A stretch of DNA of 14,988 bases from contig CALRHW010000010.1 of the NCBI GenBank assembly GCA_943359555.1, forward strand, positions 1 to 14,988. Direction: 5' to 3'. A program made the translations under genes and the position numbers. Positions within the stretch are counted from its first letter, which is position 1. The number at the start of each line of letters is the position of its first letter. Positions 7,375 through 13,695 of this stretch are shown here, piece after piece. Source of the DNA: Parcubacteria group bacterium (lineage in GTDB: Bacteria; Patescibacteriota; Minisyncoccia; Phycocordibacterales; CALRHW01). The notes beneath the pieces were generated by a model that saw nothing but the letters and a program-made list of their open reading frames with translations, was not told the origin of the DNA and did not search any database.

Positions 7375-8847
7375 ATGAAAAAAACTGAAACCCCTGCAAA
7401 AAAAATCGTTACGCGTTTCGCTCCATCTCCCACTGGTTTTTTGCATATTGGTGGTGTCCGCACAGCTTTGTTTGCATACTTGTGGGCGCGAAAAAATAAC
7501 GGCACATTTATTTTACGTATAGAAGATACGGATAAAGAGCGTGAAGTCGCAGGTTCTGTAGAACAAATTATAAAAACGCTTGGCTGGCTTGGCATTGATT
7601 TTGATTACGGACCAGAAAAGCCCGGACCTTTTGGATCTTGTATTCAATCAGAAAGACTCGCGACGCATCAAGAATATGCACAAAAACTAATAGATAAAGG
7701 GCTGGCTTATCCAGATCCATATACTCAAGAAGAATTGGAGGGTTTTCGTGAAAAAGCAAAAATGGAAAAGCAACCATTTCTTTTTCGTGACCATCGCCCA
7801 GAAAAATTTGAGAAATGGGATGGAAGCAAGCCCTTACGATTTAAGGTTTCTGAAATCAAAAGATACAAATGGCATGATGAAGTGAGAGGAGACCTAGAGG
7901 CTGGCGAAGATGCGCTTGATGATTTTATTTTAATAAAAAGTGACGGCTATCCAACATACAATTTTGCTCATATTATAGACGACCATCTTATGGGCGTGAC
8001 CCATGTAATGCGTGGAGATGAATATATTTCAAGTATGCCTAGATTTTTAAGTTTATACGACGCCCTAGAAATAGAATATCCCATTTTTGCTACATTGCCA
8101 CCGATTTTACGAGAAGATAAAACAAAAAAACTCAGTAAGCGTGACGGAGTAAAAGATGTTTTAGAATATCGCGCGGAGGGTTTTTTACCAGAAACTTTTA
8201 TAAATTTTCTTGCTTTTATTGGTTGGAATCCCGGAACAGAGCAAGAAATATTTTCTCGTGACGAGCTCATGTCTGCCTTTGAACTTGGAGGAATCCAAAA
8301 AGCTGGAGCCGTTTTCAATGAGGTAAAACTTTTATGGCTCAATCATGAATGGATAAAAAAAATGCCAGAAAAAGAACGTAATGAAAAAATACGCAGTGTG
8401 ATTGCAGATTTTAATAATGCGCTCTCACTTACTGATGATTTTTTGACTAAAATCGCACCCATTATTATAGAAAGAGTACAAAAGTGGAGTGATTTAAAGA
8501 TAATGCTAGAGTCGGGCGAGCTTGATTACTTTTTTTCTTTGCCAAAAATTGAAAATAAAGAAAAGCTCGTGTGGCGTGATGAAAAAGATTCTGCAAATAC
8601 TTTAGAATACCTAACTGAAGTGATAAAAAAATTGAACAACACAGACGCAAAAGACTGGGACACTTCAGTAGAGCTCAAAAATGTTATTTGGGATTATGCT
8701 ACGGAAAAGGGGAGAGGTGCTGTGCTCTGGCCGATAAGATATGCGCTTACTGGAAAAGACAAATCCCCAGATCCTTTTGTTGTTGCTTCTATTTTAGGAA
8801 AAGAGGAAACACTAAAACGACTAAAGAACGCGATCGCACTCTTTTAA
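7375..8847 (+). CDS. gltX: Glutamyl-tRNA synthetase
   Basis: Class I synthetase that charges tRNA-Glu; in organisms relying on GatCAB it also charges tRNA-Gln. The ATG at 7375 gives 490 residues. The frame could start at a TTG at 7345, but that would overlap murG and only adds 10 nondescript residues. The class I signature is FAPSPTGFLHIGGVRTALFAY (residues 15-35), followed by RIEDTDKERE (48-57). KLSKRDGVKDV (252-262) is the KMSKS-type loop. HVMRGDEYISSMPR (210-223) is typical of GluRS. The cysteines of the zinc-binding variant are absent after AYPDPYT (111-117), so it is probably a zinc-free form. The C-terminal helical domain ends with GRGAVLWPIRYALTGKDKSPDPF, consistent with bacterial GluRS. 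The M23 gene starts 3 bp after its stop. Confidence 0.96.
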   Translation: MKKTETPAKKIVTRFAPSPTGFLHIGGVRTALFAYLWARKNNGTFILRIEDTDKEREVAGSVEQIIKTLGWLGIDFDYGPEKPGPFGSCIQSERLATHQEYAQKLIDKGLAYPDPYTQEELEGFREKAKMEKQPFLFRDHRPEKFEKWDGSKPLRFKVSEIKRYKWHDEVRGDLEAGEDALDDFILIKSDGYPTYNFAHIIDDHLMGVTHVMRGDEYISSMPRFLSLYDALEIEYPIFATLPPILREDKTKKLSKRDGVKDVLEYRAEGFLPETFINFLAFIGWNPGTEQEIFSRDELMSAFELGGIQKAGAVFNEVKLLWLNHEWIKKMPEKERNEKIRSVIADFNNALSLTDDFLTKIAPIIIERVQKWSDLKIMLESGELDYFFSLPKIENKEKLVWRDEKDSANTLEYLTEVIKKLNNTDAKDWDTSVELKNVIWDYATEKGRGAVLWPIRYALTGKDKSPDPFVVASILGKEETLKRLKNAIALF

Positions 8848-8850
8848 ATT

Positions 8851-10191
8851 ATGAATACAAAATCAACCTTCATATATTTTCTTTGTTTTTTGTGTGTTGT
8901 ATTTTTTTTAACTCGTAGTTTACCTGTGAGAGCAATAAGTATTGAAGATCTACAAAAAAGCATTGACGAAAAAACTAGAGAGCTTGACGCGATTACAAAA
9001 GAGATAAAAGAGCTAGGAACAAAAGCGAACCAGAGTGCGAGTGTAGGACAAACATTAAAATCCGCGATAAAAACACTAGACATTTCTGCAAACCAGCTAA
9101 ACACTCAGGTAAAATTGACTGAGACAAAGATTAGTAAAGCCAATTTAAACATCACACAACTCGGTCTTGAAATTAATCTAAAACAACAAAAAATAGAAAG
9201 CAATTTAGACACAATCTCAAAAACTTTGCGACAAATAAATTCGGCGGAAAATAATTCTATTATTGAAATAATGTTGTTAGAAAATGGTTTTATAAATATT
9301 TGGAATGATATTGATACACTCCAAAAATTTCAAACGAGTATAAAAGATCAGGTATATGAGATTCGTGGATACACAAAACAACTTTTTTTAAAAAAGAAGC
9401 AGAGTGAGGATATAAAAAAAGATTTATCAAATCTAAAAAGTCAGCTTCTTGATCAAAAAAGTATTGTTATAAATAATAAAACCGCAAAAAATACTTTACT
9501 TACAGCCACAAAAAATGAAGAAACAAATTATCGTAAAATACTCGCTCAAAAACAAGCACTCGCGACCTCATTTGAAAATGAAATCTTTAATATTGAATCA
9601 CAAATAAAAATAGCGATTGATCCAAGCCGTCTTCCGACCATCGGAAAAGGTGTGCTCTCTTGGCCTTTTTTGTCTAGTTATTTTGCAGTTTGTCCAACGT
9701 TTAAAACCGCACTTGGAAACCCTTTTTGTATCACTCAACCTTTTGGCGACACGACTTTCTCAAGAACGGGAGTATATAACGGTAAGGGCCACAACGGCAT
9801 TGATTTCCGTGCAACCGAAGGAACTCCTATTACAGCGGTAGCGTCTGGAGTTGTGGAGGAGACTGGAAACACTGATTTGAAGCAAAATTGCCTGTCTTAT
9901 GGTAAATGGGTCTTAATCAAGCATAACAACGGTTTATCAAGCGTTTACGGTCATTTAAGCCTAATAAAAGCTCGGGCTGGAGACGTAGTACAAGCCGGCG
10001 AAGTGGTAGGTTATAGTGGTAGTACGGGGTATGCTTTTGGGGCGCACTTGCATCTGAGTCTTTTTGCTAGTCAGGGAGTAAAAGTGATGCCACTTGGAGT
10101 CCCTCCTTTAGCAAATAGTGTAAATTGTAAAAATGTCAGAATTCCTATTGCGAGTCAAAATGCTTATTTAAATCCATTCCCGTATTTTTAA
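8851..10191 (+). CDS. Secreted coiled-coil M23 metallo-endopeptidase (EnvC/NlpD-like)
   Basis: Predicted extracellular peptidoglycan endopeptidase or amidase activator. 446 residues. Residues 1-28 form a signal peptide (hydrophobic FIYFLCFLCVVFFL, then SLPVRA as likely cleavage site). About 30-255 is a long coiled coil rich in Lys, Gln, Glu, Ile and Leu (SIEDLQKSIDEKTRELDAITKEI onward), as in EnvC or CwlO-type proteins. The C-terminal M23 (LytM) domain has the zinc ligands H314 and D318 in HNGIDF, plus YGHL (H368) and HLH (H399, H401). All key positions are present, so it should be catalytically active, unlike true EnvC, which is a degenerate activator. Four cysteines in the exported C-terminal part (281, 293, 347, 426) could form disulfides. 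It is the last gene of the plus-strand run and faces the FemAB gene convergently. Confidence 0.93.
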   Translation: MNTKSTFIYFLCFLCVVFFLTRSLPVRAISIEDLQKSIDEKTRELDAITKEIKELGTKANQSASVGQTLKSAIKTLDISANQLNTQVKLTETKISKANLNITQLGLEINLKQQKIESNLDTISKTLRQINSAENNSIIEIMLLENGFINIWNDIDTLQKFQTSIKDQVYEIRGYTKQLFLKKKQSEDIKKDLSNLKSQLLDQKSIVINNKTAKNTLLTATKNEETNYRKILAQKQALATSFENEIFNIESQIKIAIDPSRLPTIGKGVLSWPFLSSYFAVCPTFKTALGNPFCITQPFGDTTFSRTGVYNGKGHNGIDFRATEGTPITAVASGVVEETGNTDLKQNCLSYGKWVLIKHNNGLSSVYGHLSLIKARAGDVVQAGEVVGYSGSTGYAFGAHLHLSLFASQGVKVMPLGVPPLANSVNCKNVRIPIASQNAYLNPFPYF

Positions 10192-10196
10192 AGAAG

Positions 10197-10323
10197 TTAG
10201 ATAAATAATTTAAAAGAATGTCTCGAAAAGCACGCGTAAATCGTTGCTACAATTTCTGCTCCGCTCGGCGCCGTCGCGCCTGCGCGAGTCTTTTCTTAAC
10301 ATTCTTTTAAATTATTTATCTAA
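10197..10323. repeat. 127-bp inverted-repeat element with perfect 25-bp arms and a GC-rich core
   Basis: The left arm (10197-10221, starting TTAGATAAATAA) and right arm (10299-10323, ending TTATTTATCTAA) are perfect reverse complements over 25 bases. After three unpaired positions, a further 6-bp pairing joins 10225-10230 with 10290-10295. The approximately 60-base core is much richer in G and C than the surroundings, with runs such as CTCGGCGCCG and CGCGCCTGCGCGAG. The right arm contains the FemAB stop codon, so the element reaches the coding end of that gene. The left arm starts 5 bp after the M23 gene stop. No target-site duplication is visible. It could be a bidirectional terminator, a miniature inverted-repeat transposable element, or the trace of an inverted duplication. 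Confidence 0.9.
10263..10297 (+). terminator. Probable intrinsic terminator of the scpA-M23 gene run
   Basis: Within the core of the inverted repeat, CTCGGCGC (10264-10271) can pair with GCGCGAG (10282-10288) with one bulged G, leaving a 10-base loop. A shorter alternative pairs 10267-10271 with 10276-10280. Directly downstream is the T-rich stretch TCTTTTCTT (10289-10297). Stem plus T tract fits rho-independent termination for the plus strand. On the minus strand the same stem is not followed by a T tract. Confidence 0.6.
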
Positions 10324-11356
10324 ACTTTTTGTAAAGATTGTAAATAAAGTACCAAAAAGGTGAGGCAACGATGTCGTAAAAATCAGCATGTTGTACTATT
10401 GTGCCTCCAAATCTTTTTTTAAAAGCTGAAAGCCCTTGCCAAGATTTATGTAAATCTTTTTCTCCAATTACTCCGCCGAGATTGTACCATTTATAACCTC
10501 TTTCTTTTAAAAATTGTATCGCAGACCACATTGCGGTATAAGCAGGCATCACATCGCGACGTTCACTTTTTGTTCCACCAAAAATAAACATCGCAGTATC
10601 CCCGTAAAGAATTATCAAATTAACAGACAGTACTTTTTCCTCAAAAGAACTAAGCACTAAAATGGCATTTAGATCTATATCACATTGCTTAAATATATTT
10701 TCATAATATTCTTTACTATGTAAACCAAAAACGTCTCGCCCCGCGGTTTCTTTTAAAATTGAATAAAACGTATCAAAATGTTCTGTAAAATTTCTTTCTA
10801 TAATTTGTATTGAGACATTATTTTTTTCTGCAACTCGTATACTGTATCTGGTATTTTTATGAAAATTATTATAAATATCTTCAAGAGATTTTTTTAAATC
10901 TATATATAGCTCTAGTCGTGGCTGAAATTGTGCAGAATGATAGGTGTATCTGGGTGCACTGGTAAATATTTTTTTAAAAAGCTCGTCTGAAAATGCGTTT
11001 TCTGCAACAGTAAAGTCTGTCCGAGTAAAAACAGCATTTTCTTTTCTTGATAAGTTTTTTAGGAAAATTTTAACAGCTTCTAGCAAGGAAGTGTCTGGCT
11101 TACAATTTAACACTGGTCCATACGGAATATATAAATAATTTTTATCAAAAATTAAGGAATATTTTATAACTTGAAACGTTCCCACAACCTCGTGATCTCT
11201 TAAAATTAAAAAACGCCAAACTTTCCTTCCAATGCTTTTTTGCCATTCTCCATAGAAAAAAGCTTGAGTAAAAGGCGTAGATGAATAAAACTTTGATGGG
11301 TCAAAGGTAGTAGCCTCAATAGCTTCTTTTATTTCTATAGTTGGGGCGTTTTCCAT
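10316..11356 (-). CDS. FemAB-type peptidoglycan bridge aminoacyltransferase
   Basis: Fem/FmhB-like enzymes use aminoacyl-tRNA to add amino acids to the lipid II stem peptide, building interpeptide cross-bridges at the inner face of the membrane. 346 residues with the double GNAT-like architecture. The first half contains FTQAFFYGEWQKSIGRKVWRF (about 30-50) and YLYIPYGPVL (74-83). The second contains FHKNTRYSIRVAEKN (165-179), FIFGGTKSERRDVMPAYTAMW (257-277), YKWYNLGG (288-295) and FKKRFGG (312-318). The last segment pattern (WYN-GG, then FK-FGG) is a hallmark of the family. No coiled-coil tRNA-synthetase-like arm is evident. The stop lies in the right arm of the inverted repeat. It is convergent with the M23 peptidase gene and divergent from a small membrane-protein gene. 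Which amino acid is added cannot be told. Confidence 0.88.
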   Translation of the reverse strand: MENAPTIEIKEAIEATTFDPSKFYSSTPFTQAFFYGEWQKSIGRKVWRFLILRDHEVVGTFQVIKYSLIFDKNYLYIPYGPVLNCKPDTSLLEAVKIFLKNLSRKENAVFTRTDFTVAENAFSDELFKKIFTSAPRYTYHSAQFQPRLELYIDLKKSLEDIYNNFHKNTRYSIRVAEKNNVSIQIIERNFTEHFDTFYSILKETAGRDVFGLHSKEYYENIFKQCDIDLNAILVLSSFEEKVLSVNLIILYGDTAMFIFGGTKSERRDVMPAYTAMWSAIQFLKERGYKWYNLGGVIGEKDLHKSWQGLSAFKKRFGGTIVQHADFYDIVASPFWYFIYNLYKKFR

Positions 11357-11370
11357 TATATACAGACAAT

Positions 11371-11387
11371 ATTATATGTATTATACT
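11371..11387. promoter_or_regulatory. Overlapping divergent promoter-like hexamers
   Basis: The 57-bp gap between the divergent FemAB and small-protein genes holds several -10-like elements. On the minus strand TATAAT occurs at 11385-11380 and again at 11376-11371. On the plus strand TATACT lies at 11382-11387, overlapping the first. Clear -35 boxes at the standard spacing are lacking on both strands. Divergent genes need a promoter here, so location supports function more than sequence does. Overlap would make the two directions compete for polymerase. Confidence 0.45.
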
Positions 11388-11413
11388 ATAGACATTAATA
11401 TCATAATAATACA

Positions 11414-11587
11414 ATGCATACCAAAAATAATAAAAAAGAGGGCGGTTTTATAATGGCGATCATCATCATCATTATCGCAATTGTCGTATTAAAATTTGTT
11501 TACCAAGTAGACATTCTTGACATGTTCAATTACATAAAAGAAGTCATTGCTTTTCTTTGGGATAAAATAAAACTTCTTTTTAAATAA
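11414..11587 (+). CDS. 57-residue single-pass membrane protein
   Basis: Small hypothetical gene. It begins MHTKNNKKEGGFIMAIIIII. A short basic, polar N-terminus (1-10) leads into a strongly hydrophobic stretch (about 12-29), then an amphipathic stretch YQVDILDMFNYIKEVIAFLW (30-49) and a lysine-rich end. A second ATG at 11453 lies at the edge of the membrane segment, but the upstream ATG keeps the charged N-terminus. The layout (KK-EGGFI, then Ile-rich segment, then a helical tail with Trp) resembles small proteins I associate with Patescibacteria; this is memory, not a search result. It sits between a divergent FemAB gene and a GH1 gene 45 bp downstream, and could be the first gene of that operon. 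Function unknown. Confidence 0.75.
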   Translation: MHTKNNKKEGGFIMAIIIIIIAIVVLKFVYQVDILDMFNYIKEVIAFLWDKIKLLFK

Positions 11588-11632
11588 AATTTTTTTAGAT
11601 AAGTAGTAAAATGAATCCTGCAGAAAAACCGT

Positions 11633-12778
11633 ATGAAAAAATTTCCTGATAATTTTTTGTGGGGGAGTTCAACGGCATCTTACCAAGTAGAGGGTGGGAT
11701 AGAAAATACAGACTGGGCACAAGCTGCTCGGGAGGGGAGAGTGCCTGTTTGTGGTCGTGCGTGCGATCATTACAATCTTTACGAAAAAGATTTTGATATC
11801 ATTGTTGCGCTTGGTCATAATACTCACAAAATTTCTATTGAATGGGCACGTATTGAGCCCGAGGAAGGTGTTTTTGATGAAAAAGAAATTGAACATTATA
11901 AAAAAGTACTAGACGCACTGCACGCAAGAAACATAAAACCAATAGTAAATATGTGGCACTTTACTTTGCCACTTTGGTTTTCAAAAAAAGGTGGGTTTGA
12001 AAATTCTCGCTCATCGTTTTATTTTGCGCGATACTGTGCTTATGTTACAAAAAAATTAGACGGAAAAGAAGACATGTACGTTACTATAAATGAACCACTC
12101 GTGATTGCTCAAAATGCATATTTGAGCAAAAATTGGCCACCATTTAAAAATAATATTTTTGCTTTTTTACGTGTTTTAAAAAATCTCAGCCGATCCCACA
12201 TCGCAGCCTTTAAAGCAATGAAAGAAGAGCGCCCTGAAATAAAAATCGGTATTTCAAAAAATAATATTTATTTTCATAGTAATGCAAATCCCTTCAATAT
12301 TATTCTTGTTGGTTTTTTGAGTTGGTTTTGGAATCGCCGATTTTTAAACGGAATTAAAAACCATCAAGATTTTATTGGCTTAAATCACTATTTTCATCAC
12401 AAATTTGGTGGACCAAAAGAGGTTTGTGAGAAAACAGATATGGGTTGGGAAATCTATCCAGATGGTCTTTATCACGTGCTTTTAGAGCTAAAACGCTACA
12501 AAAAGACAATTATTGTGACTGAAAACGGCATAGCTGATGCAAATGACACAAAACGTGACGCTTTTATAAAAAGCTATTTAGGGTCTGTTCATCGTGCTAT
12601 TGAGGCTGGCGTTCCGATTTTTGGGTATCTTCATTGGTCACTTTTAGATAATTATGAATGGGCTTTTGGTTTTAAGAAAAGGTTTGGACTCGTAGAAGTA
12701 AACTATGATACTTTGGAACGAAAAATACGCCCTTCGGCACTAGAATACAAAAAGATATGCGATGCAAACGCTCTGTAA
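11633..12778 (+). CDS. Glycoside hydrolase family 1 beta-glycosidase
   Basis: Retaining beta-glucosidase or beta-galactosidase type enzyme, cytoplasmic because there is no signal peptide. 381 residues, against about 440-480 for typical GH1, with loops shortened rather than ends lost. FLWGSSTASYQVEGG (8-22) is the N-terminal GH1 signature. The acid/base is E154 in TINEP (151-155) and the nucleophile is E297 in VTENG (295-299). Sugar-contacting residues are kept: Q18, H109 in MWHF, N153, W335 in LHWSLLDNYEWAFG, and E342-W343. FGLVEVNYDTLERKIRPSALEY (351-372) closes the barrel as usual. The exact sugar cannot be deduced. It is followed 18 bp later by a transporter-like gene and then a second glycosidase, suggesting a joint role in handling a glycan. 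Confidence 0.94.
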   Translation: MKKFPDNFLWGSSTASYQVEGGIENTDWAQAAREGRVPVCGRACDHYNLYEKDFDIIVALGHNTHKISIEWARIEPEEGVFDEKEIEHYKKVLDALHARNIKPIVNMWHFTLPLWFSKKGGFENSRSSFYFARYCAYVTKKLDGKEDMYVTINEPLVIAQNAYLSKNWPPFKNNIFAFLRVLKNLSRSHIAAFKAMKEERPEIKIGISKNNIYFHSNANPFNIILVGFLSWFWNRRFLNGIKNHQDFIGLNHYFHHKFGGPKEVCEKTDMGWEIYPDGLYHVLLELKRYKKTIIVTENGIADANDTKRDAFIKSYLGSVHRAIEAGVPIFGYLHWSLLDNYEWAFGFKKRFGLVEVNYDTLERKIRPSALEYKKICDANAL

Positions 12779-12796
12779 ATATGTTTTAATTAAAGT

Positions 12797-13690
12797 ATGG
12801 GAGGATATTCACTTTTATTTGTCATCATAGGTCAATTTTTAAATGCTATTGTCGCTATTCTTGACAAGCGTATTATAAAATCTGTCGCAAAACCTGTGGT
12901 TTATGCGTTTTATGTCAGTGTCTTTTCTGGAATTGCACTCATAATGATACCGTTTGGTTTAGTCTCAATTCCAAATCCAATAATTATTTATCTTGCTCTC
13001 GCCGCAGCGGGTTGTTTCATTGCTTCTATTTTATTTCTCTATGATTCGCTTACGGTTTCCGCACCGTCTGAAGTAATACCTGTCGCTGGAGCGGTGGCAG
13101 CGGTATCTACTTTTGGTTTCAGCTACTGGATACTTGGTGCCTTACTTCCAGATGATTTTCTACTTGCCTTCGCTTTACTTGTTTTGGGAATGCTTTTTAT
13201 TTCACATTTTGAATTCACAAAAAAGTCATTTGTGTACATATTGCTGTCTGGAGTTTTTTTTGGAGCGTCTACTGTTTTGATAAAGAAAATTTTTATGCTT
13301 GATACTTCTTTTGCAAACGGTTTTTTTTGGTCAAGAATGGCAAATGTGGTATTTGCGATGATACTTTTACTTTGGCCAAGCAATCTGCGTGCAATAAAAA
13401 AAGACATGCAACATTCCCCAACAAAAGGAAAACTTCTCATTTTAAATAACAAAATCCTCGGGGGACTAGCTTTTCTTTGTATTCTTATCGCAATAAAACT
13501 CGGAGACGTGTCGCTTGTAAACGCGTTGTCTAGTCTTCAGTATGTATTTATACTTTTATTTGCAATTATATTGGGAAAAAATAAAACGCAACATTTCCAC
13601 AATAGAAGATACAGAGACGAAATGATTCATAAAATATTTTCTACGATACTTATCATTCTCGGTTTTATTGTTCTTTTTACTAAATATTAA
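12797..13690 (+). CDS. EamA/DMT-superfamily-like multi-spanning membrane protein
   Basis: Probable metabolite transporter of the inner membrane. 297 residues with about ten hydrophobic segments in two halves: roughly 4-22, 34-54, 61-83, 90-112 and 119-136, then 143-164, 174-193, 217-234, 238-259 and 280-295. The N-terminal half contains FLNAIVAILDKRIIKS and SEVIPVAGAVAAVSTFGFSYWILG; the second half has GVFFGASTVLIKKIF and LGDVSLVNALSSLQYVFILLFAIILG. The two-fold layout and these stretches fit EamA proteins, which carry small molecules such as amino acids or sugars; the substrate is unknown. The loop from about 198 to 215 is lysine-rich and should be cytoplasmic. It sits between two glycosidase genes, 18 bp after one and 5 bp before the other, so a sugar-linked substrate is a reasonable but unproven guess. 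Confidence 0.82.
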   Translation: MGGYSLLFVIIGQFLNAIVAILDKRIIKSVAKPVVYAFYVSVFSGIALIMIPFGLVSIPNPIIIYLALAAAGCFIASILFLYDSLTVSAPSEVIPVAGAVAAVSTFGFSYWILGALLPDDFLLAFALLVLGMLFISHFEFTKKSFVYILLSGVFFGASTVLIKKIFMLDTSFANGFFWSRMANVVFAMILLLWPSNLRAIKKDMQHSPTKGKLLILNNKILGGLAFLCILIAIKLGDVSLVNALSSLQYVFILLFAIILGKNKTQHFHNRRYRDEMIHKIFSTILIILGFIVLFTKY

Positions 13691-13695
13691 TCCTA

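Noticed and set aside
10197..10323. Integron attC site or CRISPR unit in the inverted repeat
   Set aside because: There are no GTTRRRY/RYYYAAC core boxes in the right arrangement, no integrase and no repeated spacer structure; one inverted pair only.
11611..11649. 12-codon upstream frame (MNPAEKPYEKIS) overlapping the GH1 start
   Set aside because: It has no Shine-Dalgarno sequence or recognisable leader-peptide pattern such as repeated regulatory codons, and is short enough to be chance.
11499..11694. Shared 11-base string TACCAAGTAGA in the small membrane protein and the GH1 gene
   Set aside because: It encodes the same short YQV stretch by coincidence; flanks do not match.
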